A stretch of 64,000 bases of DNA, taken from positions 1 through 64,000 of the forward strand of contig NZ_NFJC01000011.1 of NCBI RefSeq assembly GCF_002159665.1, given 5' to 3'. Position numbers and translations under genes: made by a program. The notes beneath the pieces are model-generated. The model saw nothing but the letters and a program-made list of their open reading frames with translations. It was not told the origin of the DNA and did no database searches. Source of the stretch: Desulfovibrio sp. An276. Lineage in GTDB: Bacteria > Desulfobacterota > Desulfovibrionia > Desulfovibrionales > Desulfovibrionaceae. This document shows positions 35,280 to 44,768 of this stretch, one piece after another; position 1 is the stretch's first letter, and each line of letters opens with the position of its first letter.

Positions 35280-37349
35280 TCAGACTGAAAGAATATGCCG
35301 TTGCGCAAGGAGCTGCATCAGCTCCTGACACAATTGCAGGGGATTTTCCTCTTGGGAGGACAGCTGCGTGGTGCCAGCCAGAGGCAGGCGGTTGTTCTTC
35401 TGGGCTCGGGCCTGCACCAGGGCGTGTTCTGTTGCCGCGGGCCTATCCGTGCGGTTGATTTCCCTGAGTATCAGGGTTTCCTCTGCGCAGGAGAGCTCTA
35501 CGGGGATGACAGAAGTCTCGCCCAGAGTCGCGCGCAAGTCCTCGATCCAGTCCCTGCGTCCGCACAGGACATGATCGCAGATCACAAGGCTGCTTGATTT
35601 GGCAGCCTCCTTAAGCAGGCAATGGTAGCTGTGCGCGCTCCACATGCCCTGCTTCTCTGCCTCTTCCAGCGTGAAACAGGCGTGATTGTCCCTGCGGAAG
35701 CTGGCCAGAAGGCCGTCCAGGCTAATCAGGACATGATCGATATTGCGCGTGCCAAGCTCCCTGGCCAAGGCCCTGCCAAGGCTGGTTTTGCCGACACTGG
35801 AAGGCCCCGTGAGCACAATGACATGTCCGCCTGAGGGCCGGGCCTGCTTTCCGGTTTTTTCCCGGGACAGGGCCAAGGGCGCAGATTCCTCCAGTCCCTG
35901 CCCGGGAGCCTGATCGGTCTTGTGCCTGCCATTGAGAAAGGCAAGCGAGGGAAAGTAGGCGTGTAAATAGCTTGCCTGTACATTGTTGCAGGGGCCTGTG
36001 AGCACACCGGCAGTCACAGCTTCTCCCTTGCGGTCTGTCATGCTGTAGAGCGGGGGAAGGTTTCCTGAAAGCTCCATGCCGGACCAGTGGAACTCGTGTC
36101 CGCGCACAACGCGTCCATCGGGCGAGAAGGCATCCAGTCCGAAGGGCAGAGGCGTAAGGAAGGTCGCTTCCCTGTAGCCCAGAGAGTGCAGACTTGTGCC
36201 CATGCGGGCAAGGCCATCGACAACACCTGCCAGGGGGAAGATATCTCCCTCGGGTGTTTCCAGGGCTTTTGCAAGGTACATGTATCCGCCACATTCCGCG
36301 TATATGGGGAGCCCCTCTTGGGCAGCCTTGTGTATCTGGGAACACATGCCTTTGTTTGCGGAAAGGTCTCTTGCAAAGACCTCGGGGTAGCCGCCGCCAA
36401 GGTAGAGTGCCTCGGCGGCAGGCAAATCCCTGTCACGCATGGGCGAGAAAAAGATCAGTTCCCAACCAAGCTTTTGGAAAAGCCTGAAGTTTTCCTCGTA
36501 GTAGAAGCAGAAGGCCTCGTCCCTTGCTATGGCAAGGCGCCCCGGAGATGTTTTGAGCAGGGGAGAGGATGCCGTTGCTGCCTCTTTTTGTACGTCCGCG
36601 CACTGTGTTGCCGATTGTTGCAGTGAAGGACTTCCATCATCGGGCTGGGGCAGGCCTTGCAGATAGTCGACAAAGGCCTGCACGTCCTTTTGGGGGAGTG
36701 CCTCGCCCAGTCTTTGCAGGGTCGCGGCAAAGGAAGAGACCTCCTCTGCCGGCACAAGACCAAGCTGCCTTGACGGAAGAGCCAAATCGTCGTTTCGCTG
36801 CAGGCTGAGCAGCAGTGGGGGAAGGTTGTTGTGTTCAAGACTGCCTTGCAACACCCTGCGGTGCGAGTCCGAGCCTGTACAGGTGGCAATGACACCGGCA
36901 AGGCGCACGCTCTCTGCCGCGCAGGCTCTGGTGAAGCCGTCGACAAGGGGGGCAATGGATCTGGCAAGCCCCCTTGCCCTGACCACAAGCACAACTGGAA
37001 GCCCGAGCACTCGGGCCACATCCAGGGTGCTGCCGGCAAGGGATTCGGGATCTCTGCCGTCCAAAAGCCCCATGACTCCCTCGATCAGGACAATGTCTGC
37101 GCCTTCGGCCTGCCTTTGAAAGACATTGCGTACGCCTTCCTCGCCCATAAGCCAGGTATCAAGGTTGAGGCAGGGATGGCCGCAGGCCTGGCTCATGAAG
37201 GTGGGATCAACATAGTCCGGTCCGCATTTGCAGCCGTGCACAGTGTAGCCAAGACGCCCAAGCGCAACGGCAAGTGCCAGAGAGGCTGTTGTCTTGCCGC
37301 CGCCGGAATGCGGGGCGGCAAGCACAAACGCGAGCGGTGTTCTAGGCAT
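35280..37349 (-). CDS. cbiA: Cobyrinate a,c-diamide synthase fused to a CPT-like kinase domain
   Basis: Residues 1-~480 are CbiA: ATP site LAAPHSGGGKTT, CGPDYVDP, IEGVMGLLDG, and an amidotransferase domain with Cys in YAECGGYMYL and His in GHEFHWS. It amidates the a and c carboxylates. Residues ~507-689 are an unexpected P-loop kinase domain (VLTGPSSVGKTS, ISLDGLLAS, VICDHVLCGRRDWIEDL) resembling chloramphenicol 3-O-phosphotransferase, not CobU. The start at 37349 overlaps the CbiFGH stop by 8 nt. No CobU gene occurs in this operon, so the extra kinase could act on cobinamide or another intermediate; that is speculation. Confidence 0.9.
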   Translation of the reverse strand: MPRTPLAFVLAAPHSGGGKTTASLALAVALGRLGYTVHGCKCGPDYVDPTFMSQACGHPCLNLDTWLMGEEGVRNVFQRQAEGADIVLIEGVMGLLDGRDPESLAGSTLDVARVLGLPVVLVVRARGLARSIAPLVDGFTRACAAESVRLAGVIATCTGSDSHRRVLQGSLEHNNLPPLLLSLQRNDDLALPSRQLGLVPAEEVSSFAATLQRLGEALPQKDVQAFVDYLQGLPQPDDGSPSLQQSATQCADVQKEAATASSPLLKTSPGRLAIARDEAFCFYYEENFRLFQKLGWELIFFSPMRDRDLPAAEALYLGGGYPEVFARDLSANKGMCSQIHKAAQEGLPIYAECGGYMYLAKALETPEGDIFPLAGVVDGLARMGTSLHSLGYREATFLTPLPFGLDAFSPDGRVVRGHEFHWSGMELSGNLPPLYSMTDRKGEAVTAGVLTGPCNNVQASYLHAYFPSLAFLNGRHKTDQAPGQGLEESAPLALSREKTGKQARPSGGHVIVLTGPSSVGKTSLGRALARELGTRNIDHVLISLDGLLASFRRDNHACFTLEEAEKQGMWSAHSYHCLLKEAAKSSSLVICDHVLCGRRDWIEDLRATLGETSVIPVELSCAEETLILREINRTDRPAATEHALVQARAQKNNRLPLAGTTQLSSQEENPLQLCQELMQLLAQRHILSV

Positions 37350-39996
37350 GAGCCGTGTTCTCCCTGGCGGTCCCGGCCTGGTCAGCAAGCTTGTCGGCAT
37401 ACTTGTCCGCATAGCCACGGGTTTCAAACAGGTAGCCGTCAACGTACTGTGTCCGCCTGCCGCCTATGATAAGCAGTGTTGACATATCGACCCTGTCTTC
37501 GGGCAGATCCTTCAGATGGCCAACCCAGACACTCTGTTCCGGTCTGCCTGCGTGGCGCACCATGGCGCACCACGTGTCGCCGCCACGCTTTTGCATTGCA
37601 ATGACGAGTGCTTCGTGCAGCAATTCGCGGCGCTTGCGGCCGGCAGGGTTGTAGAGAGCAACGGACAATTCGCTTGAAAGTGTTGCAGCAAGGTTGCTGC
37701 GCACTTCCTCTGCCGGAACAAGCTGATCCGAGAGACTGAGAAGAATGGCGCCATTTTGCAATGGAGCGCCAAGGCTTGCCGCGGCAAGCAGGGCAGCCGA
37801 AACACCGGGCAGCACCCGGACAGGCACCCCGGAAAATTCCTCAAGCATTGTGCGCATCTCCAGCACCAGACCTGCCATGGCCAAAAGGCCTGGGTCGCCG
37901 CTGCACACAAGGCAGACATTTTTGCCGGCCTTTGCCAGTTCCAGCGCCTTGCGGCAGCGTTCTATTTCGCTGCGCATGCCGCTTTGCACAAATTCCTTGT
38001 GCACACCGGCCCTTTCCAGCAGGGGACGGACAAAGTCGGTGTAGGCAGTGTAGCCCACAATGACGTCTGCGCGAAGCAAAGCCTCGTGCACTTCGGGCGT
38101 GATGCTCTCGGGCTGTCCGGACCCAAGTCCTGCCACAACCACAATACCCCTGTGCGAGGCTTGAGAGGCATTGTGTCCTATGCGTGCCAGGGCAAAGGTC
38201 ATGACCCTTTCCCTTGTTTCCCTGGGGATTTCCAGTGTGCCGCTGCTGCCGACACTGCGGGCTGCCGCAAGGGCGGCAGCCTCGCTGACCGAAGGCGTGC
38301 CCATATACTTTGCCACAGTGGAGGATGTGGTTACGACACCTTCGGTTGCGGCCAGCTCATCGCTTTCAAAGCCCATGAAGGGACAGTCGAGCTTGTCTGC
38401 AAGGGCCTGCACGGAAAGCTCGCTGCCCTTGGAAGTGAGGCTTGCCACTGCGGTCACGCGTCCGGGGGCAATGTTGTGCGCCGCAAGGAAGTTCATGGCT
38501 TCCCTTGTGAAAACCTTGGGATCCAGGCCATTGTGGCAGCCTACACCCAGCACAAGGCAGCGCGAGGTGATGACAAGAGCGTGGCTTTTCTCTGGTGCAG
38601 GCACATCCCAGTACACCCTGATACGGACAGGGTCGGCTGGAGCCGACTCGCCAGCACACAGGCGGACATTGTCCGTCTGTGACCAGTATTTTTTCCAGAT
38701 TCCTTCCGGGCCGTGGAAATCTATTGCCCTTCCTTCCAAAAGGCCCCTGTTGCAGGGCATGATGGCAGAGGTGTCCAGAATACGGGCTCCTTCCCTGGCT
38801 GCAGCTTCATCGAAGGCAACAAGGCCGCCCCCATCTGTTGCAGTGCTCACTACTGCCTGCCCACCGGTGATGCGGGCAACTCGTCTGGCAAGCCTGTTGG
38901 CGCCACCGAGATGGCCGCTGCACAGGCTGACGGCAAAGCGGCCGCGATCGTCAATGCTTACAAGGGCCGGATCCGTTGCCTTGCTGGTCAGAAGCGGCGC
39001 TGCAAGGCGCATGGCAATGCCGGTTGCGCCTACGCAGACAATGCCCGCGTATTTGCCCCAGCAGTCGGCAAGCCTTGTGCCCGCAGGCATGAGTCTTGCC
39101 TGATCGCCAAGCCCCTGCCGCAATTCCTCTGCCTTGATGCGCCCCTGGGAAGAGTAGGCCAGAATGGCCACAGATCCCGTGAAGCTCTCGTCTTCCAGGG
39201 TGTTGCGGTAGCCGTGCGAGAAGGGAGCCGCATAGAGAAGGGATTTTGTGTCGTTGGCATCTGCCAGAGCCTGACCGACAAGCAGCAATGCCTGACGCTG
39301 GATGCCGGCCGCCTCGGCCTGAGCCGCTATGTCTTGAAGTGTACCACGCAGGATGCGCTGATCGTCCCAGCTGGCCCTGCTGACTATGGCACAGGGCGTA
39401 TCGGGCGCAAGGCCGCCTTCTTCCCGCAGTTCGCGGGTGAGCTCCCCAAAGTGCGCGGAGCTTAAGTAGAACACAAGGCTTGCTCCTGTCTTGGCAAAGG
39501 CTGCCGGACACTGGGATTCTGGCAGGGGTGTTCTGCCTCTGGAGCGCGTGAAGACAAGGCTCTGGGTGACATTGGGCACCGTATACTCGAGCGCCAGGGC
39601 TGCGGCTGCAGCAAAGGCGCTGGTCACACCGGGAATGACCTCGCAGCTCACGCCTGCTCTTTCCAGTCCCTGGATCTGTTCGCGAATGGCACCGTACAGC
39701 GAGGGATCGCCGGAATGCAGGCGCACCACATTCAGACCTTCCCTGGCAGCCCTTGTCATGACATCGACCTGTTCCTCAAGATTCATGTGCGAGGAATCTT
39801 CGAAGCGGCAGCTCTTTTTGCAGGGTGCGAGAAGTTCGGGATTGACCAGGGAGCCTGCGTAGACCACGAGATCTGCGTTGTCCAGAGCGCGGCGGCCGCG
39901 CAGTGTGATAAGGTCCGGGGCTCCCGGGCCTGCGCCTGCAAAGACGACTTTCGGGGCCTGGGAGGAAGAACAAGACTGGGATGCGTGAGTGGGCAT
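37342..39996 (-). CDS. Triple fusion CbiF-CbiG-CbiH
   Basis: An 884-aa protein catalysing three consecutive steps of corrin ring contraction. Residues ~10-265 are the cobalt-precorrin-4 C11-methyltransferase (VVFAGAGPGAPDLITLRG, LHSGDPSLYGA). Residues ~275-610 are CbiG, the cobalt-precorrin-5A hydrolase (GATGIAMRLAAPLL, CSGHLGGANRLAR, VLGVGCHNG). Residues ~620-884 are CbiH, the C17-methyltransferase (VVAGLGSGQPESIT, VCSGDPGLLAMAGL, LYNPAGRKRRELL). The start ATG at 39996 follows AGAGG. Substrate channelling is plausible since pathway order is CbiH, CbiF, CbiG. Neighbours complete the set. Confidence 0.94.
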   Translation of the reverse strand: MPTHASQSCSSSQAPKVVFAGAGPGAPDLITLRGRRALDNADLVVYAGSLVNPELLAPCKKSCRFEDSSHMNLEEQVDVMTRAAREGLNVVRLHSGDPSLYGAIREQIQGLERAGVSCEVIPGVTSAFAAAAALALEYTVPNVTQSLVFTRSRGRTPLPESQCPAAFAKTGASLVFYLSSAHFGELTRELREEGGLAPDTPCAIVSRASWDDQRILRGTLQDIAAQAEAAGIQRQALLLVGQALADANDTKSLLYAAPFSHGYRNTLEDESFTGSVAILAYSSQGRIKAEELRQGLGDQARLMPAGTRLADCWGKYAGIVCVGATGIAMRLAAPLLTSKATDPALVSIDDRGRFAVSLCSGHLGGANRLARRVARITGGQAVVSTATDGGGLVAFDEAAAREGARILDTSAIMPCNRGLLEGRAIDFHGPEGIWKKYWSQTDNVRLCAGESAPADPVRIRVYWDVPAPEKSHALVITSRCLVLGVGCHNGLDPKVFTREAMNFLAAHNIAPGRVTAVASLTSKGSELSVQALADKLDCPFMGFESDELAATEGVVTTSSTVAKYMGTPSVSEAAALAAARSVGSSGTLEIPRETRERVMTFALARIGHNASQASHRGIVVVAGLGSGQPESITPEVHEALLRADVIVGYTAYTDFVRPLLERAGVHKEFVQSGMRSEIERCRKALELAKAGKNVCLVCSGDPGLLAMAGLVLEMRTMLEEFSGVPVRVLPGVSAALLAAASLGAPLQNGAILLSLSDQLVPAEEVRSNLAATLSSELSVALYNPAGRKRRELLHEALVIAMQKRGGDTWCAMVRHAGRPEQSVWVGHLKDLPEDRVDMSTLLIIGGRRTQYVDGYLFETRGYADKYADKLADQAGTARENTAHA

Positions 39997-40028
39997 GAGC
40001 AAAACCTCTGGGGATGGAGCTTGAGGGC

Positions 40029-41309
40029 TTAGACTCTGGGACGAAACGAGAAAATGTGTATACGGTTCAGGGGTGCAAGATGGGAGTATCTGCCGGCAAT
40101 CATGTCCGTGCGCACGGCAATGTCCAGGGAAAGGGCTTCCTCGCAGACGCCGCCGGTGTACTGGGTCAGCAGGGCAACGGTTTCCATGGTGATGGCGGTA
40201 ACCACCAGACTGGCGTCCGGGTCTGCGGCATCAAGACGCGCCAGCGCCTGATCCAGGATGTACTGCAAATCCTTGCCTCCGCCACCCACGAAGATGCGGG
40301 CAGGGTCTGGCAGGTTCGGCATGGCATCGAGGATGTTTCCTTCGTGCAATGTGAGGTTGGGGACGCCAAGGCGCTCGGCATTGGCCCTGATATTGGCGCA
40401 GCGATCAGGAAACTGTTCGACCGCGTGCACAGCAAGATCCTGTTGCAGCAGGGCAGCCTCCAGACCTACAGAGCCAGAACCGGCACCCAGATCCCAGAGT
40501 ACACCGAAGCTTGGCAGACGCAGGCAGGAAAGAACCACCGGACGGACATAGCGGTTGGTCAGACAGTGGTTTTCAAAGTGAAAGTGTTCGTCTGCAAGCC
40601 CCAGTGGCAAGGAAACCTGTTGTGCGCCATGGGGCAGCAGCACCAGAATGCTGGTGGGCCCCATCTGGCAGTCGCAGGCCTCCTGCAGGGTACAAAGGAC
40701 AATGCGCTCGTCCTTTGTGTCGATATTTTCTGCAACTATGCAGGAGCGTGATCCGGATCGGGGATCCGCGTTGCACAGTCTGCGGGCAATGAGCGGAGCA
40801 GTGAGGGGGAGGCCCGCATAGATGATGGCGGTTTTGGCCTGCAGTATGCGCAGAGGCTGGATGTCCTTGTGGTGCGCACTGAAAAGCTGTGCCTCGCTCC
40901 AGACTATGCCTGCCTTGTGGCACAGACTCTGAAATGCTGTGATTCCCGGGTGGAAGTTGAGTGCAAAGGGAAGGTCGTCCCTTTGCTTGTCCGGAAAGGT
41001 CTTGGAAAGGAGATCCAGAAGTGTGCTGCCGAGTCCATGGTAGAGGGCATCGCCCGTGGAAAGGAGAGCAACATGGGATCCTTGGGCTGCCAGTTCCATG
41101 GCGAACTGCAGAGCCTTGCGCGGCGAGGGGGCGAGATTGTGGCAAACAGCATTTGTGTCGCCAAGGGCGCTCAGCAGCTTGTCCGACGCAAAGACATGGT
41201 CGCTCTTTTGACAGGCGTCGAGCACGTGGCGGGAAACTTTGGTGCCACAGGAATAGACGTCCAGAGTGCCTTTGGCATGGGATTGGCAAAAAACGGGTGT
41301 TTGGGGCAT
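40029..41309 (-). CDS. Cobalt-precorrin-7 C5-methyltransferase / precorrin-6B C15-methyltransferase (CbiE-CbiT fusion)
   Basis: CobL-type fusion of 426 aa. The N-terminal ~210 residues are CbiE-like (FASDKLLSAL, LSTGDALYHGLG, FHPGITAFQSL). The C-terminal ~210 are CbiT-like with the SAM motif LWDLGAGSGSVGLEAA and IFVGGGGKDL. Together they methylate C5 and C15 and decarboxylate the acetate side chain. The ribosome-binding site is weak. It lies between cbiD and the triple fusion. Confidence 0.93.
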   Translation of the reverse strand: MPQTPVFCQSHAKGTLDVYSCGTKVSRHVLDACQKSDHVFASDKLLSALGDTNAVCHNLAPSPRKALQFAMELAAQGSHVALLSTGDALYHGLGSTLLDLLSKTFPDKQRDDLPFALNFHPGITAFQSLCHKAGIVWSEAQLFSAHHKDIQPLRILQAKTAIIYAGLPLTAPLIARRLCNADPRSGSRSCIVAENIDTKDERIVLCTLQEACDCQMGPTSILVLLPHGAQQVSLPLGLADEHFHFENHCLTNRYVRPVVLSCLRLPSFGVLWDLGAGSGSVGLEAALLQQDLAVHAVEQFPDRCANIRANAERLGVPNLTLHEGNILDAMPNLPDPARIFVGGGGKDLQYILDQALARLDAADPDASLVVTAITMETVALLTQYTGGVCEEALSLDIAVRTDMIAGRYSHLAPLNRIHIFSFRPRV

Positions 41310-41390
41310 AGGGTATCCGGATGGGAATGGGATGACGGCAATGGAGGCTGGAAATAGAACCTTGAGTGGTGTTTGCTGACAGACAGGATA

Positions 41391-42710
41391 TCAGTCCTGG
41401 AGCAGGGAGGAAAAGCGGGTGTCGGGAAAAAAGTGTTCGGGCGTCCCGTTGAAGTCAGTAAGAAGAATGGCAAAGGCAGGAGGGGTTCTTGTATCTGAGG
41501 CAGCCGCAAGAGCCGCGAAATTCTGCAGGGAGGCTTTGGCAAGACTGGTGAAGAGTCTTGTCTGCTCCTCCCTTGAGAAGAAGGGCAGCATGGCGCGCAT
41601 GCTGGGGAGATCTGCCAGCTCCCTTTCCAGATTTTGGCGTTCCGGAAAAAGGTTCACAATGGCCTTGAGCAGCAGCTCCATTGCCTGGGCGACCTTGTGT
41701 GCGTGCGTATTGTCGTATCCTGCGGCGTATTTCAAAAGCTTGCCCGGCATGCAGCAGACAATGACGCGTTCCATGCGGCATTTACTTGCCTCACGCAGGC
41801 TGTCGCCCAGAAAATCGGCTATGGACACAAAACATTCTGCAGGAAGATCTGCAGGAACGGCCTTCATGCCGGAGTTGGCAACCCACTGCCTTGCTGCGGC
41901 CATGGTCCTGGTCCCTGTGCACAGGAAGGCAGTCTTGGCAAGCTTGGCTGCACAGCGCAGGGCAAGGCGCACACTGGCAATATAGGCTTCATGACTGAAG
42001 GGGCGCACAAGTCCTGTAGTGCCCAGAAGGGAGAGTCCACCCTTGACGCCAAGAGTCTTGTTGAGGGTCCTGGAAGCCAGGGACTCGCCGTCGGGAATGG
42101 CGATTTCCGCAATCCAGGTTCCCCCGGACAAGCCTGCACGTTCAAGATTGGCAGCTATCATGCGCACAACACCCGGGTTGATGGCCCAGTGCCCTTTTGC
42201 GCAGTCAAGACCGTCCAGGGTGACAAGGCCCACACCGCACAGGGCGTGCAGGTATATGTCAGCTTCCCCCACGCGACAGAGCACATCTTTTGAATCGATG
42301 GCCTCGTTGGGCATTGCGCGACGAAGGCGGGCGGCAATGAGGATGCCGTGGGTGCAGTCCGGATCGTCTCCTCCGTTTTTGCGAATGACACTGAAGCCGG
42401 GAAACTCTGCCATTTCAGGGCCAAGGGGCAGGGATCGCACCCTGCCATCCCCAAAGAGCAGGGAAACTGAACTGGCCCGCTGATCCGGGGAAAGTCCCAG
42501 GGCTCCTGTGTCGTTCATTGAAAGCAACGAGGCCACAAGTGCTCCGGCAGCGCAGGCGCCGGTCGTATAGCCCCAGCGCAGAAGATCTGTTCTGGGCTGG
42601 GGCGTACCATCCCAGTACTCCCAGACGTCAGGGACAGGAGCCAGTCCCCTGTGCCCGTCGGCGGCTGATTCGGCGCTCTGCAGCGTTGGTGAAGCATCCT
42701 GCTTTTGCAT
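41391..42710 (-). CDS. cbiD: Cobalt-precorrin-5B C1-methyltransferase CbiD
   Basis: SAM-dependent methylation at C1 in the anaerobic pathway. The characteristic LRWGYTTGACAAGALVASLL near residue 45, NPGVVRMIAANLE, TLNKTLGVKGGLSLLGTTGLVRPFS and PGKLLKYAAG motifs are present. At 439 aa it is somewhat longer than typical CbiD (~370). The start at 42710 lies 5 bp after the cbiC stop. Its presence marks the oxygen-independent route. Confidence 0.95.
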   Translation of the reverse strand: MQKQDASPTLQSAESAADGHRGLAPVPDVWEYWDGTPQPRTDLLRWGYTTGACAAGALVASLLSMNDTGALGLSPDQRASSVSLLFGDGRVRSLPLGPEMAEFPGFSVIRKNGGDDPDCTHGILIAARLRRAMPNEAIDSKDVLCRVGEADIYLHALCGVGLVTLDGLDCAKGHWAINPGVVRMIAANLERAGLSGGTWIAEIAIPDGESLASRTLNKTLGVKGGLSLLGTTGLVRPFSHEAYIASVRLALRCAAKLAKTAFLCTGTRTMAAARQWVANSGMKAVPADLPAECFVSIADFLGDSLREASKCRMERVIVCCMPGKLLKYAAGYDNTHAHKVAQAMELLLKAIVNLFPERQNLERELADLPSMRAMLPFFSREEQTRLFTSLAKASLQNFAALAAASDTRTPPAFAILLTDFNGTPEHFFPDTRFSSLLQD

Positions 42711-42715
42711 GGTAT

Positions 42716-43435
42716 CTAGTCCCTGAGTGCGATTTCGATGAGTGCATGCACTGTGGCAACAGCCAGGGGAGAGCCTCCACGCCGACCTTCCAGTACAATG
42801 TGTGGCGTCTGGCACAATGCCAAAAGTTCTTTGGATTCGCAGACATTGACGAAACCTACTGGCATGCCGACGATGAGTGCCGGCTCGACTGCGCCTTCGA
42901 AAATGAAGCGCACAAGTTGCGCCAGCGCCAGAGGTGCGTTGCCTATCAGCACGATTGCTCCGTTCAATTCATCCAGGTCTCTTGCCTTTTCCATGGCACA
43001 CAGGGCACGGGTACGGCCTGTCTGCCTGGCTTTTTCCGCAACGTCCGTATCGGCAATGTGGCAGACGATGCTCTCCCTGGAGTAGGAGGCATTGCAGCGT
43101 GCAAGTTTGGGCACGGAAAGACCTGCCTGAATCATGCGCGAATCGCTCAGGATGCGTGCGCCGCTTTTCAGGGCCTGCACGCCCTTTGCGATGGCATCGT
43201 TGCGGAAGGCCAGGAGTGGGGCAATGCCGGTGTCTGCCGTAGTGTGTATGAGCCTGCGAGCCACAAACCAGCACTCGGGCGACATGGAGCGCTTCACATC
43301 TGCGCATTCTTCCTCGATGCGTCGAAAACTCTCCTTTTCGACTGCGATGCCGGGCAAGTCCCAGCTGATGCGGGCAAGCGCCTGTTCCATCTGTGGAGAA
43401 AGCATGTGTTTCGGTTGGGAAGAGGATAGGGACAT
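42716..43435 (-). CDS. cbiC: Precorrin-8X / cobalt-precorrin-8 methylmutase CbiC
   Basis: Moves the methyl group from C11 to C12 to give cobyrinate. The catalytic His is in RRLIHTTADTG, with the conserved GFVNVCESKELL and GRRGGSPLAVATVHAL blocks. At 239 aa it carries a short N-terminal extension relative to the ~210 aa norm. It is 5 bp upstream of cbiD. Confidence 0.95.
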   Translation of the reverse strand: MSLSSSQPKHMLSPQMEQALARISWDLPGIAVEKESFRRIEEECADVKRSMSPECWFVARRLIHTTADTGIAPLLAFRNDAIAKGVQALKSGARILSDSRMIQAGLSVPKLARCNASYSRESIVCHIADTDVAEKARQTGRTRALCAMEKARDLDELNGAIVLIGNAPLALAQLVRFIFEGAVEPALIVGMPVGFVNVCESKELLALCQTPHIVLEGRRGGSPLAVATVHALIEIALRD

Positions 43436-43462
43436 AATTTTTTCGCTCGTTGGTTTTGTTCG

Positions 43463-44713
43463 TTAGGCAATGTTTATCTGCATCCAGACCATGAGCAATA
43501 TGGCTGCCGTCACCACAATGATGAAGCGGGCCAGCTGCATGCCAAGGACAATGATGAGAGCTGTGCGCATCGGGAAAATGGCTAGGGCAGTCGGCAGGTT
43601 GCGACGAAGGGTGCGGATGGGGCTGCTGGCAGCGCTGGAGATGAGCATTGCAAGCAGCACCTGGGGGCCGGTGATGAGGTTTTCGGCCAATAGGCCAGCG
43701 GAAACAGTGGCTGACTGGATAAGACCGCCTATCTGGGCAGCCATGATGGTCAAAAGCTGTTCCGGAATGAACTGGCTGACAATCTGGGGCATCATCTGAT
43801 CCCAGAAATCCAGGGCGCCAGAACGGATAATCCATTCCATGGCCAGAATCATGGGCACGGAGACGCAGGAAAGACGGAAGAGGAGGGACAGGGCCCGGAG
43901 GATACCCTTGTGCAGGGTCTTGTTCCAGGGAAGGGGAGTATGTGAGCCGCCGGCCAGCTGAAGGGATGCGGGAGAAGTGTCCTGCAGCATCCCTTCCTTT
44001 TTGGCAACAATCAGTCTGTGCCACAAAAGCACGCCGAAGGCAGTGAGTGCTCCTCCTCCGAGCTGAATGAGAAAGTAGACGACGCCAGGCAGACCTATGG
44101 CTGCAATGACTGGGTACATGACACGCAAGGAATGGGAGAGGTGGGAGAAAAAGCTGTTGAGCATACCGCCCGCTATAAGGGCGGTATTGGAAATTTCTCC
44201 CCTTCCGTGGCTGGCAACAAGCATGCTGTCCGCAGCGGCAGAGGAGGCAAAGGCCGTGGGCATGGCTATGCCAACTATGTTGGGCAGGCGGGCAGCACGG
44301 GCAATACGGCCAAGAGAGTTGGTGAAAACCCTGTACCAGCAGCGTCCTTCGATGACTGTGCCAAGCAGCGCGCCTACGCCAACAAAGAAGAACAGCTTGC
44401 CAAAGATTCTGGCACGGTGCTCAAGCCTTGAGAGAGCAGTCTGCTCCTTTTTGGGGCTGTGCATGGCACTTTTGGCCTGCTGAAGATGCGCATCGCTGGT
44501 TTGCAGGGAAGGGGAGGCCTTTACTGTCTGTGTCTGGACAGTTGCTCTGGCAGGAGGCCTGTAATTGGGCATATTGACGGTCAGCCATCCCGAAAGCAGC
44601 AGGGCTATCACGAACCACACGCAATAGTACGGGTTCTTCCATGGCAGTTTGCGCTCGCCATGACGCCTGCGCGGGCGTACCTGTTCCTTGGAAAGAGTGA
44701 GAGCTGCTTGCAT
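43463..44713 (-). CDS. Nucleoside-recognition (Gate) domain membrane protein in the cobalamin operon
   Basis: A 416-aa polytopic membrane protein. A basic N-terminus and one helix precede a ~60-residue polar linker rich in Gln/Ser. Paired Gate-like domains follow (VGALLGTVIEG..., NIVGIAMPTAFASSAAADSMLVA, and a second repeat LISSAASSPIRTLRRNLPTALAIF). This resembles SpmA/FeoB-gate proteins. The start at 44713 follows AGAGG. Lying between cbiL and cbiC in a riboswitch-controlled operon, it is a candidate cobalt or corrinoid transporter; no established cobalt importer gene (CbiMNQO) is present in the operon. Substrate unknown. Confidence 0.78.
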   Translation of the reverse strand: MQAALTLSKEQVRPRRRHGERKLPWKNPYYCVWFVIALLLSGWLTVNMPNYRPPARATVQTQTVKASPSLQTSDAHLQQAKSAMHSPKKEQTALSRLEHRARIFGKLFFFVGVGALLGTVIEGRCWYRVFTNSLGRIARAARLPNIVGIAMPTAFASSAAADSMLVASHGRGEISNTALIAGGMLNSFFSHLSHSLRVMYPVIAAIGLPGVVYFLIQLGGGALTAFGVLLWHRLIVAKKEGMLQDTSPASLQLAGGSHTPLPWNKTLHKGILRALSLLFRLSCVSVPMILAMEWIIRSGALDFWDQMMPQIVSQFIPEQLLTIMAAQIGGLIQSATVSAGLLAENLITGPQVLLAMLISSAASSPIRTLRRNLPTALAIFPMRTALIIVLGMQLARFIIVVTAAILLMVWMQINIA

Positions 44714-44768
44714 GGGCGAACCTCTTGCACTGAAAGCGGTTGGCAATGTCCGTCAGGGGACAACGAGG

